From the NCBI RefSeq assembly GCF_026262505.1, contig NC_067208.1, positions 12,905,962 to 12,969,961 on the forward strand: a stretch of DNA of 64,000 bases, written 5' to 3'. This DNA comes from Trichomonas vaginalis G3. Its lineage: Eukaryota > Parabasalia > Trichomonadida > Trichomonadidae. Under the pieces are notes generated by a model. That model did no database searches. It was not told the origin of the DNA and worked only from the letters and a program-made list of their open reading frames with translations. This document shows positions 23,060-31,481 of the stretch, piece by piece. The number at the start of each line of letters is the position of its first letter. Positions within the stretch are counted from its first letter, which is position 1. The translations under genes and the position numbers were made by a program.

Positions 23060-23943
23060 AACAATGTTGGTCGTTCCCATGGAATATTTTTGACTTTAAT
23101 GGTATTAGTCATGATATGAATCTCAAGGTATGAACGAGGAGAGATGAGAGACTTATATGCTTCCCAAATTTCTTCAAAAGGTAATGTTATACCTGACTGT
23201 TTCCAAATGAGTTCAATATCATAACGTGAGAAACCTTGAAAGATAACGAAGTCAGTTATGAGACGTTTTATGTTTAAAGCTAAAAACCTCCATGTTTGCA
23301 TAAGTATTGCTACAGTTAAGTGGTAATGTCTGACTTTAGTAATGATATTAGCTAATGGTGAGTCTGGTTTTGACACTAAACCTTTTCCGGCGAAGTCGTC
23401 GCAAACGAGCAGAGTGTTTGAAGGATACTTTTTGAAGGGGTATTTTGAAAGTTTTGATAGAATGTAGTTTGTAAGTCGTTTCATATCGTAAACTCCTGAG
23501 TACTGACGTAAGTGGTGTTTGTCAATAATTCTTTCCATCTCCTCAGAAGTCTTTTGCATTCCTGACTGTATAAATTCAACAGATGGCATAATATTTCCTC
23601 TACGTCGAATGTAACGTTGAAGAAATTCAATGAGTTCACTGTCTGGAACTTTAACGACAGAGGCTTGAACTTTTGACATAAATGTTTTCGCTGTTGAGTC
23701 CATAGAGTCTGAAGTTGCTGATATAATGATTTGGTCATAATATGAGTCATTTCCTAAACGCTCTGTTATGAGTATATGACGAATGAGGTTAAATGTCTTA
23801 CCTGAACCCATCTTTCCACAATAGAAATACACACCATTTGAACAGAACTCATAGTCCTTACTGAAAGGAAGAATGAGAGAAGAGTTAAGTTTGTCTGTAG
23901 TTTCATTCATGTCTTCATCTACGTCATGTATTAAATGCTTCAT
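23056..23943 (-). CDS. DNA-packaging ATPase (FtsK/HerA, A32-like) of Maverick B
   Basis: This 295-residue ATPase would pump element DNA into the capsid. Walker A is GKMGSGKT at residues 43-50. Walker B is LLVCDDF at about 178-184. A sensor-type stretch follows (VAILMQTWRF, about 218-227). The length and order fit Polinton and poxvirus A32 ATPases. It is about as far from the E2 ATPase at 43000-43875 as members of different lineages would be. It is divergent from the 23960 gene across 16 bp, with TAAAATG at its own start. Confidence 0.85.
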   Translation of the reverse strand: MKHLIHDVDEDMNETTDKLNSSLILPFSKDYEFCSNGVYFYCGKMGSGKTFNLIRHILITERLGNDSYYDQIIISATSDSMDSTAKTFMSKVQASVVKVPDSELIEFLQRYIRRRGNIMPSVEFIQSGMQKTSEEMERIIDKHHLRQYSGVYDMKRLTNYILSKLSKYPFKKYPSNTLLVCDDFAGKGLVSKPDSPLANIITKVRHYHLTVAILMQTWRFLALNIKRLITDFVIFQGFSRYDIELIWKQSGITLPFEEIWEAYKSLISPRSYLEIHIMTNTIKVKNIPWERPTLF

Positions 23944-23959
23944 TTTATCTCCATTAAAA

Positions 23960-24172
23960 ATGCAAGTCAGAAATATTCAGAACATAGCACCGAGTCTAAC
24001 TGACAAGAGTATAAAGATATACTATGAACATGTTATGATGAAACCAACCAAAATTCAAGAAAGTCAGTATACTTATGAATATCCAAGACACTGGGTAGAG
24101 TATGTAGGAGGTGAGAAAGCTATTGAAATAAACAGGTTCGAAGTATTCCAGCAGGAAGAACAATATTATTGA
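23960..24172 (+). CDS. Small Maverick protein of 70 residues
   Basis: It starts at ATG in TTAAAAATG and reads MQVRNIQNIAPSLTDKSIKI, ending in EVFQQEEQYY. The frame upstream is open but lies inside the ATPase gene. The stop overlaps the beginning of the next frame. The function is unknown. Confidence 0.5.
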   Translation: MQVRNIQNIAPSLTDKSIKIYYEHVMMKPTKIQESQYTYEYPRHWVEYVGGEKAIEINRFEVFQQEEQYY

Positions 24173-24840
24173 AGAACTTTAATGTTTTGAGGTATAATGA
24201 TGAGACAAAGAAGCAAGATAGTTTTCCTATTGCTGTGTATGTGAACCTAGACACAGGAGATGACATGAAAGTTTTTAATACAAAGCTTCAAACGGTAGTG
24301 AGAGAACAACTGACTGCGGAAGGACACCCATTACCTTCAGAAGTTAGCATAGCATATAATTTTGAAACAAACTCAATAGATTTTAAAGTCGTCTCTGCAA
24401 AGAAGTCAGGTTTTACATTTAATGAAGCAGATGTATATTCGAATGAAAACTTCAAAGCTATTGCATGGTTAGATAATGACGATTGCTTTAAGAAAATATT
24501 TAAATTCAGTGACTCAACGATGTCAATAGATGACCTTCGTGGAATGTTACCATCGACGTTTACAGTTGAAGGTTCAGCAGGATTGCTTACAAGATTGTCA
24601 ATTGGTGGTATTTGGTCTCGTGAGAACATTGTTATAAAATCCAGTATAAGTGAATTTGCTGAAGAATCTATATTATGTCTTTCAAACTATATGTATTCGC
24701 CACCGAAGCATTATAGTATAACAAACTTTGTCAGTAAGTTTAACATAAGACTTGTCGAACCTTCTTCAATGAAAGATGTTGTGCTACCCAAAGACGGAAA
24801 GGATGGACTCATTATTGAAATGATTTTAATAGCATATTAA
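24169..24840 (+). CDS. Beta-rich structural candidate of Maverick B
   Basis: The frame is open for 223 codons. It has no ATG near its beginning: the first in-frame ATG is at DDMKVF (near 24265), so either that start or a non-ATG start is used. Its end (NIRLVEPSSMKDVVLPKDGK, then DGLIIEMILIAY) again resembles a minor-capsid closing strand. It lies in a plus-strand operon-like run with the next two genes, joined by TAAATG overlaps. Confidence 0.5.
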   Translation: MKNFNVLRYNDETKKQDSFPIAVYVNLDTGDDMKVFNTKLQTVVREQLTAEGHPLPSEVSIAYNFETNSIDFKVVSAKKSGFTFNEADVYSNENFKAIAWLDNDDCFKKIFKFSDSTMSIDDLRGMLPSTFTVEGSAGLLTRLSIGGIWSRENIVIKSSISEFAEESILCLSNYMYSPPKHYSITNFVSKFNIRLVEPSSMKDVVLPKDGKDGLIIEMILIAY

Positions 24841-25065
24841 ATGAGCTTGTTTTTAAAGGTCATTCATGATGAAATAACTGTTGTAGAAGATGTTAGCAAT
24901 TGTTCAGACATTTTATTGAGAATAGATGATATAAGAAAGAAGTTAGATAGACCGCAAAGCGGTGAGGGCGAAGCCCGTGAGAACGCTTATGTTTCATTGA
25001 CTTTCTCCAGTAAAGAGAACTTTTATGAGATAATATTGAAGAGAGATGATTTTAATATGGTGTAA
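24841..25065 (+). CDS. Small Maverick protein of 74 residues
   Basis: It is acidic and begins MSLFLKVIHDEITVVEDVSN. The start codon directly follows the stop of the preceding gene (TAAATG), and its own stop is followed by the start of the next gene in the same way. A GC-richer run encodes RPQSGEGEAREN. The function is unknown. Confidence 0.5.
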   Translation: MSLFLKVIHDEITVVEDVSNCSDILLRIDDIRKKLDRPQSGEGEARENAYVSLTFSSKENFYEIILKRDDFNMV

Positions 25066-25593
25066 ATGGTAGCTTGGGCAGCTTTAGGCGCAATGGGAAC
25101 AAAAGCATTAGCATTTGGAGCAAAAGCACTTGGAGCTTATGACGCAGTAAATAAAATGAGTGGAGGAAGGGTTTCGAAGACATTAGATGCAAATAAAGGG
25201 AAGATTGGAGGCTGGGTTGCAAAGAAGTTAAGATTAAATAAAATAGGGCTCATAAATAAAGCATCCAATTTGGTTGCGACTGAGTCAGAAAATGCTTTAG
25301 GAAAGGACGATGAGTTTGCAAAACATGCAAAAGACTTTAATGACCAGATGAAAGGTGAAACAATGCATTTAAATAGAGTCGATGGAACTAAAGAAAATGT
25401 TTCTTCTCCACCAGTAGTTCTTCCGTATGGTCCCTATGGAATGTATGGAAACCCTTACGAAAGACCATTTGACCCATTGACTGGTGGAAGTAACTGGTAT
25501 CATTACGGCCGAAGAAGAAAGACAGTCAAGTTGGAGACAGACGTGAAGAAAGCAACTAAAAAGAAACCAAGGAAGAGAGTTATAAAGCAATGA
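25066..25593 (+). CDS. Gly/Ala-rich, basic-tailed protein (pVI-like candidate)
   Basis: This 175-residue protein has a hydrophobic amphipathic N-terminus (WAALGAMGTKALAFGAKALG), a Pro/Gly/Tyr-rich centre (PYGPYGMYGNPYERPFDP) and a very basic tail (KKATKKKPRKRVIKQ). This resembles internal membrane-active or DNA-binding virion proteins such as adenovirus pVI; E2 has a comparable gene at 53018-53419. The role is inferred from composition only. Confidence 0.5.
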   Translation: MVAWAALGAMGTKALAFGAKALGAYDAVNKMSGGRVSKTLDANKGKIGGWVAKKLRLNKIGLINKASNLVATESENALGKDDEFAKHAKDFNDQMKGETMHLNRVDGTKENVSSPPVVLPYGPYGMYGNPYERPFDPLTGGSNWYHYGRRRKTVKLETDVKKATKKKPRKRVIKQ

Positions 25594-25600
25594 ATTCAAG

Positions 25601-25660
25601 TGGGTGAAAAAACAGGTGAAAAAAGAGGTGAAATCTCACCACTTCACCTAAATTTATTTT
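25601..25660. repeat. AGGTGA-palindrome motif, Maverick B copy
   Basis: Repeated GGTGAAAAA units lead into the imperfect palindrome GGTGAAATCTCACC, then TTCACCTAAA and an AT tail. It sits just after a stop codon. Related copies are at 46520, 46690, 47756, 49082, 60054 and 61571; a noisy copy is at about 16306-16372. Confidence 0.75.
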
Positions 25661-25737
25661 TGTGCTATGTTTTCATACGTGTGAGGGTGGTGATATCATT
25701 AATTTTTAAGTTTATTTTTTATTTTATTTTTATATAA

Positions 25738-26064
25738 ATGACGAAAACTATTGAGATAACAAACTACAACGGTCATGAGTTCAAGAATTTGTTCTTCGTT
25801 CCTCGTGAAAATACATTCTATCAGATACGAGGGAGAAAGGGTAAAGTTAGTTTGAGCGTTTATGAAGGAATGAAGAATGGAAAGTTTATACAAGCATACG
25901 ATACAAACGGTAAACGTGTTTCATTAGCTTTGTCAAAACTTACTAACATTCATTTTGACAGTGATTTTGACTCTGACGATTGGAGCGACAGCAGCGATAC
26001 TGAAGAATATGAACTATTGTGTGAAGCACAGCAATGGGAAGAGTTGCAATACTTTTGTAAGTGA
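25738..26064 (+). CDS. Small Maverick protein with acidic Asp/Ser run
   Basis: This 108-residue protein starts in ATAAATG. Residues 1-75 are mixed and basic (IRGRKGKVSLSVYEG). Residues 75-90 form an Asp/Ser-rich acidic run (DSDFDSDDWSDSSDTEEYE). It is the last gene before the element terminus. The function is unknown. Confidence 0.5.
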   Translation: MTKTIEITNYNGHEFKNLFFVPRENTFYQIRGRKGKVSLSVYEGMKNGKFIQAYDTNGKRVSLALSKLTNIHFDSDFDSDDWSDSSDTEEYELLCEAQQWEELQYFCK

Positions 26065-26199
26065 GAACGTTTATTTTTTACAGTAGTGAGGTGAAGTGGT
26101 TGGCGGCTTTATAAATATTTAAGGTTAAGTTGGTTTTTGCGTTCATGTTGTAAAATATACGTTAACGGTTTTGTAAAGTGTCAAATTCACAAGTATTGC

Positions 26200-26226
26200 G
26201 TACGGAGGAACGCAGTGCCTCTGTAC
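26200..26226. repeat. Self-pairing motif at the right terminus of Maverick B
   Basis: GTAC, then GAGG, pair with CCTC, then GTAC around a 9 nt loop, about 20 bp inside the junction with the ankyrin gene. It is comparable in place, though not in sequence, to the hairpins at the E1, E2 and E3 termini. Confidence 0.55.
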
Positions 26227-26245
26227 ACGAGACTTGTATACTAAC

Positions 26246-26833
26246 TAACTCATCACGTACAGCATTGATCCGGGCAGCTCGTGACGGACATTTCGAAGCT
26301 TTAGAACTTCTCTTGAGTTTTCCAGGCATCGAGAAGAACATCGTCGACAAGAAGAATCGCAGTGCTCTTCATTACGCAGTTCTTCTCCACCACAAACAGT
26401 GCGTTGAGTGTCTTCTGAACGACAAAGATGTCAATCCACAACTTCCTGATGATTCTAGTTTCACACCTCTTCACATCGCTGCATCTAATGATTTCTCAGA
26501 CTTAATCCGTCTTTTCGCCGATCGAGATGACGTTGACTTGAACTGCGTCGACTCAATCCAGTGGACACCTCTCCATGTTGCCGCTAAATGCGGCTCAACT
26601 AGTTTCGTCGAAGAGTTGCTTCAACACGAAAATGTCGATGTCAACCGTCAGAACTTGATGAAGCGAACTCCTATTTTCAACGCTATTGAAAACGAAAAAA
26701 TCGAAGTTGTCAAAGTTCTCTTTCTCGTGAAGACCTCGATTTGAGTGTTGTTGACAGCGAAGGACACACAGCTAAAGACGTCGCACTCCAGACAAAGAAC
26801 GAAGATATTATTAATCTTCTTTTAAATAAATGA
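26246..26833 (+). pseudogene. Host ankyrin-repeat gene, copy B, cut by Maverick B
   Basis: It reads SSRTALIRAARDGHFEALEL, then ankyrin repeats of about 33 residues: KNRSALHYAVLLHHKQCVEC, SSFTPLHIAASND, IQWTPLHVAAKCGSTSFVEE and MKRTPIFNAIENEKIEVVKV. The frame enters from Maverick terminal sequence (an ATG at 26178 is inside the element), so the native 5' end is missing. Near 26720 the frame shifts by one base. The continuing frame 26723-26833 encodes the natural-looking end SREDLDLSVVDSEGHT through DIINLLLNK. Copy A at 8723-9404 lacks the insertion. It is probably non-functional. Confidence 0.8.
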
Positions 26834-26904
26834 GTTTTTTAATTTTTTTTTTTGTAAAAAAATTATTTTTAATAATAAAAAACGATAATAATAAATCCTT
26901 GAAA

Positions 26905-27152
26905 AATTAACGCACTCGTCTAAAGGAAAATGATAAATGATGTTACGTATTGGAAGCATATTTATCCTGCTTTACAGAAATATGTTGAAAAGTGAGTAAA
27001 GTTATGAATAAACTGATCCTAGTGAATGATATTGTATTACACAGAAATTGAATGCGACATTTGAAATTGTTTGCAATAGCGAGAGAATAGATTATTGAAT
27101 GACAAAAATGCATCTTGAGTGTCTTTACTTATACTTGTAATGACAAATGTTC
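26905..27152 (-). pseudogene. Relic of a beta-helix gene 3' end
   Basis: The minus strand resembles the last part of the intact gene at 27778-28803: the shared pieces are CGTCTAAAGGAAAAT, the AAAGTGAG...TTATGAATA stretch and the spacing between them. It is heavily decayed, with no frame. The relic is interrupted by the TTAA mini-element at 27153. Confidence 0.45.
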
Positions 27153-27280
27153 TTAAGGGTGCACTTACGCGTATCTGACTTTAATTCAAATTTCTGACAA
27201 ATGGCGTGAAGTGTCATTGAAAATTAACCTTAAACATCTGAATCGAAGGACATGTAATACAGGTGTAAGTGCACTCTTAA
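27153..27280. mobile_element. 128 bp TTAA-flanked mini-element (MITE)
   Basis: TTAA occurs at both ends, with terminal inverted repeats GGGTGCACTTAC and GTAAGTGCACTC. There is no coding potential. The terminus GGGTGCAC is identical to that of the 1050 bp element at 30432-31481, so both belong to one family. A noisy copy lies at 9733-9862. Confidence 0.75.
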
Positions 27281-27530
27281 GAAAAATTTTCCACTTCAAG
27301 ATAGCAATGATATAATAGAATTGAATAAGAAATCGTTAAATTTATTATCCAACATCTCCCCAAGATACAATGTCCAATCATTTGTAAACGAAGAATATTA
27401 CAAAATATCATCGAAATAACAATAATTCTTTTTGCTATAGTTTTATTCTTTCTGTCATAGCAAATTTCTATTATAATATTGAACTCTTTATTGAAATATC
27501 AGTTTGTTAATACTTAGATGCCTTACAAAG
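27279..27530 (+). other. Possible coding relic after the mini-element
   Basis: One plus-strand frame stays open for about 45 codons to 27418, with a protein-like composition (DSNDIIELNKKSLNLLSNIS, later FVNEEYYKISSK), but has no start. A similar phrase (KISDDTIELI) occurs in the frame at 30187-30426. It may be the tail of a decayed host gene family. No function is recognised. Confidence 0.25.
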
Positions 27531-27777
27531 AAAACCTATTTCGAAATTAAGAGCCATGTTCCCGATATTATTGCATTACTATATCAGTACTAATTATTTA
27601 AATTCACTGTAACAAATACGAACTCTTTGAAAATTAAATTGAGAAATCAAGCCGCATCATCTTTTGAATATAAAGTTTTTCATATTTCAATTGATATTAA
27701 ACAATTGATGAATGCTTTCGTTAATAATGGTCTTTAATTACAATTTTTTGATTATATAAATTCATAAATCATGAATA

Positions 27778-28803
27778 TTAACGCCTTCGTCTAAAGGAAA
27801 ATTGATGATATAAATCAAAAGCAGATCTCATAGGCTTTTTATCTATAATAGGAAACTCTGCTTCACACAGATATGATGAAAAGTGAGAAAGATTATGAAT
27901 AGAATATATATTTTCAACATTATTTGTTGTAACTAATTGAAATGTTTTATCTATTCTGTCACAGAAAGAATCTTTAACTGTAATTGAACCAGAATAATCT
28001 TGATAAAATTCTTTTCCTGGTCCTGTGTTTCCAAGAAATGAACAGTTTTCAATAAGAACAGTTGATCCACCTGCATAGAATGTTCCCCAATTAGATTCTT
28101 TGTGTTTATTGTTCAAAACATTACAAAAATTAAAACTATAGTTACCCCAATCTAATTCTAAAATTTTATAATATGATGTTGTGTTACAAAATGATGAATA
28201 TGTTACATTACTTAGACTTGTTGGAACAGTTAGATATATTCCTGAGCCAGAGCCTGCTTCACAGAAACTTGTGTTGATTGATTTAACTTCAATATTTCCA
28301 TACCAAAGAAGATTTGTTGCTCTTTTTTCTAAATTTCCGCATAAATAAAAAGAACTTTCATAAAGATAATTTTTATTATTTGAATTATAAACTAATTCAA
28401 CATATGAATGATGTCCTTCTTGAGAGTTTGTTTTTGATTTGTAGCCACATGTTCGGTATTGGACAATGGAACTACTACAGTTAAAGTAGATAGATCCACC
28501 ATTTGTATTACTGCTGCAGTTAGTAAATGAACAATATGAGTTAAGAAATTTATTTCTTGTATTCGTAAAATAAATGGCACTATTAGTTGTAATGGTGATG
28601 AATATACAGTTATATAAGAAACACTCATTATTCGTTGATGTAACTGGAACATTTTTACCTTGAATTGGTTCTGGATTAGGTGATGTATTGTAAAAGAGTT
28701 CCCAAACATCATCAGGTGATTGATCAAAGTGTAAATTATTCATAGTTGATGTGTGTTTTGATACTGTTATCTGAAAATCGTGATTGAATTTCATTGTTTT
28801 CAT
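27778..28803 (-). CDS. Cysteine-rich right-handed beta-helix (Pmp-like) surface-type protein
   Basis: This 341-residue host gene starts at ATG 28803 (MKTMKFNHDF); the frame is open one codon further but without ATG. Short repeated rungs such as FLNSYCSFTNCSSNTNGGSI, YESSFYLCGN, INTSFCEAGSGSGIYL and IENCSFLGNTG, with recurring Cys and Asn-Gly-Gly, fit a parallel beta-helix like the chlamydial Pmp-type family expanded in T. vaginalis. No clear signal peptide or membrane segment is seen, so this may be a short or secreted/cytosolic member. It ends in four arginines. An Inr-like TCATTT lies just before the start. The surface role is inferred from the family. Confidence 0.7.
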   Translation of the reverse strand: MKTMKFNHDFQITVSKHTSTMNNLHFDQSPDDVWELFYNTSPNPEPIQGKNVPVTSTNNECFLYNCIFITITTNSAIYFTNTRNKFLNSYCSFTNCSSNTNGGSIYFNCSSSIVQYRTCGYKSKTNSQEGHHSYVELVYNSNNKNYLYESSFYLCGNLEKRATNLLWYGNIEVKSINTSFCEAGSGSGIYLTVPTSLSNVTYSSFCNTTSYYKILELDWGNYSFNFCNVLNNKHKESNWGTFYAGGSTVLIENCSFLGNTGPGKEFYQDYSGSITVKDSFCDRIDKTFQLVTTNNVENIYSIHNLSHFSSYLCEAEFPIIDKKPMRSAFDLYHQFSFRRRR

Positions 28804-28808
28804 CAAAA

Positions 28809-28869
28809 AAATGAATCGGCATTATTTGACATTTCAATGATGTAAATGTCAAATAATGCCGATTCATTT
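28809..28869. promoter_or_regulatory. 26 bp perfect inverted repeat over the beta-helix gene start, with Inr-like TCATTT
   Basis: The arms 28809-28834 and 28844-28869 are perfectly complementary with a 9 nt loop. Each arm's outer edge contains TCATTT read outward (28814-28809 on minus, 28864-28869 on plus). TCA-Py-T-T matches the T. vaginalis initiator (Inr), which sits within about 20 bp of start codons; here it is 6 bp from ATG 28803. The stem is therefore either the promoter or a foldback insertion bringing one. Confidence 0.6.
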
Positions 28870-29829
28870 GAATCTTATATTCAAGTTATGAAATTGCGAT
28901 TCTTTTAGCTGTCATCAGCATTTTAACAGCTAGTGCATGGAAACAATGATGTAAATCATTCTAATCTTATATAAAAACATCGATTTTGCTGATTAAATTT
29001 TTGGATTTCGTAATAAAATGATCAATATTGTAAATAATTAAAGCTATTGTACTTACACATGATTTGTATATTATAAAATGTATGAAATATCGACTTAATT
29101 CGCTTGAAAATTTGAAATAGGGAGAATTTTATATAAAACGCCTAATATCTAACAATTATTACATTAAATGAATACTTAAATTTGAGTAATCGATGATTTA
29201 TATGAATTCTCTGGTCTGAATAAAGAATATCGAAAATTAGTTTGATTTTGGGGTTGTTTTGATAGTATTGTCAAATGTAATGATGTAAAAACATGAATTT
29301 ATTAGTAAATACATGCTCGTGTTTGAGTAAAAATAGATATTTGTTGTTGTGAAATAAGTATTTGATTTCTTGTAAATCTTGAATGAAAACAATAAGTTCG
29401 TATCAATGGGAAAATCGAATATGTAGCTATTTAATTTGTATCAAAAGAATTTTTTAATGAGAATTTAAATTTCGAAGAAATTTGTTATGTATCGTTGAGT
29501 TTTGTAATTAAAACTGATATGTTAATGATGTGATTTGCTTTTTTAAAACATTTATTAGTCTTGATGAAATAATTTTTTTTTAGTTAAACATTTCTTCTGA
29601 GTTTGCTAATAAAGACGGAGTCCTTTGTGAATGTGACATAGGCGCCCGAGAACCGTATGCACAAAAACTCTTATTGGGTGTCTTGTCTTTAGATATTCTT
29701 TCAAAAATATGCCAAATTTGATTGATGATTTCTAAAAAAGTAATCTAATCATCTGATGCCATTAATTGTATTTAGAAAAAAAATTCGTTCTTTTAATTTT
29801 TTAAGAGTATCACAGCAGATGATTAACTT
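28870..29829. other. AT-rich intergenic DNA
   Basis: No convincing gene is seen. It holds a small inverted repeat TAGCTGT/ACAGCTA at 28906-28932. Near 29600-29670 there is a less AT-rich island (AGGCGCCCGAGAACCG) without a tRNA cloverleaf or a frame. Confidence 0.4.
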
Positions 29830-30426
29830 TCCTTGATTTACGATACAACTAATTCACCAAATGCAGAAGTGCAATCGAATACAAACAATCGAATCTCCTA
29901 ATTGATGAATCAAATAGTCCATTTTTCATTGAATTATTTAATCAAATCGTCTCTAATCATAGCAATCCTCCAAAATCAATCAGTAGTACACATGTTATCT
30001 TTGATCAATTCTTACGTTATAAAGAGAAGAGCACATTTATATGATCTCAAGTATATTTTTGATTTTTTTTTACAAATCTTGTCAATAAGACATTTGAAGT
30101 TGTTACCGATACAGTTACATAATTTTGAGATACAAATTCACCGCGCAATATTATTTTATTAAACTAAAACAGAGATAATTTTCTAAAAATTTAAATCATA
30201 CATTGATCAGTACCTTGTAGAAGATACACATATTGATTTCAAATTCGTATGCATTGAAATGTTCGACGACATTTACACTGTTCGTTTTGAACCTATAATT
30301 ATTCCATTTATAGTTGAAATGACAAAAATTTACCACATCAAGATAAGCGATGATACAATCGAATTGATCTCACATTTCAGCATGATACAAATATCAATAA
30401 TATGTAAACTAAGAAAACATTATTGA
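29830..30426 (+). pseudogene. Decayed host coding relic, unknown family
   Basis: Two coding-like stretches are seen. Around 29840-30030 a frame reads DESNSPFFIELFNQIVSNHS. At 30187-30426 a frame of 79 codons reads IDFKFVCIEMFDDIYTVRFE and ends IICKLRKHY-stop. They are in different frames and lack a good start. The composition suggests a former protein gene, perhaps of a Trichomonas ankyrin or leucine-rich family, but this is weak. Confidence 0.3.
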
Positions 30427-30431
30427 TATAC

Positions 30432-31481
30432 TTAAGGGTGCACCCGTATGTACGTTTATTTGAGAGGAGGAGGATTACCCTCTCAATTTTGAGGGATTCG
30501 TTAGTTTATTTTCTCGATGAATATGCAATAAAATTTGATTTTTACCTTATCAATATACTTCATATAATATACACATGTTCATGTAAAAACTTTTTTCCAA
30601 AATCCTCAGGAATTAAGGGATTTTTGAATTTTAAGAATTTTTTTCGAATTTTTTCGAAAAAAAAATATTTTCAGAACAGCATTAACGGCTAAGATTTAGG
30701 AACAATGTTAAGTATCAAAAAGAAAGGAGGTCTGATATAGACAACATATATCGTTGAAGGTTGAAAAAATCTCTAATATTTGAGCCCAAAATTTCAAATT
30801 TTAATTTTTTGAAAAAAGAGGCCACCCGTATGTACGTTTATTTGAGAGGAGGAGGATTATATTTTTGAAAGGGTGAAACATTATGAATATGTTAATTATA
30901 TAATAATATGTATTATTATAAAAAAGAAAAAATAAAGCACGTTAAAATTTTTCTTTCTTGACTTTTTACAAAATCTACTTAGAATTATGCAAAATATGAC
31001 TAAATAATTATAAATTTCAAGTTAAATTTTAATTTTGATAAATAATTTAAATTTCAAAATATCAAGTTCAGTTCGACTATGTATGTAGTAATTCCTCAAT
31101 AAAGTGCCAAAAACCTATTAAAATATATGAACATTTTCAACATTTTAATGTTTTTATTTAAAAATTTGTTGGAATATGAGCTTCAAACAATTATTATGTA
31201 AATAAAAATAATTAAATATATGTATTTATTCGTATTACAACCGTAGTAAGTCGATTCTTCCTTTCTTCTACTGAGGTTTGAATTTGATTTCGAATTGTAA
31301 AGAGATTCAAAGGGAAAATACTAGCGGATAAAAACTACCTCCATGAAAGGGTCATAATGGAGTCAAGTTGTATTTTTTGATATTTTTTTGCTTTTCGAGC
31401 CTAAATAGGTAGCCAAGATAATGCCTAAAAATAAGGTTCTAAATTCTGAAGTTTACATGATCCTCTTGTGTGCACCCTTAA
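30432..31481. mobile_element. 1050 bp TTAA-flanked non-autonomous DNA element
   Basis: It begins TTAAGGGTGCAC and ends GTGCACCCTTAA; the ends are perfect 12 bp inverted repeats that include the TTAA. It has no credible gene, and the short frames inside are low-complexity. A 37 bp direct repeat (CCGTATGTACGTTTATTTGA core) lies at 30441-30477 and 30823-30859. The right 420 bp recur at 7990-8423. The TTAA target points to piggyBac or Kolobok type. Confidence 0.75.

Larger units (their letters stand above)
16951..26245. mobile_element. Maverick/Polinton B, partial but with intact-looking genes
   Basis: Twelve tightly packed genes lie on both strands, including integrase, fibre and packaging ATPase. 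There is no polymerase, helicase or major capsid gene, so the left part of the element is absent. The right terminus carries a self-pairing GTAC-GAGG/CCTC-GTAC motif and then enters an ankyrin gene. No open-frame breaks are seen within the genes. Its integrase, ATPase and fibre proteins are clearly diverged from those of E2, so it belongs to a different Maverick lineage. It is likely young. Confidence 0.85.

Noticed and set aside
24288-24629. Minus-strand frame of 113 codons
   Set aside because: It is antisense to the beta-rich structural gene, has no promoter context and its composition is that of a complement.
27153-27280. Small RNA gene with paired ends
   Set aside because: The TTAA at both ends and the shared terminus with the 1050 bp element fit a transposon better.
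29600-29680. Less AT-rich island with GGCGCCCGAGAACCG, considered as a tRNA or snRNA
   Set aside because: No cloverleaf, no anticodon arm and no recognisable box motifs could be drawn.
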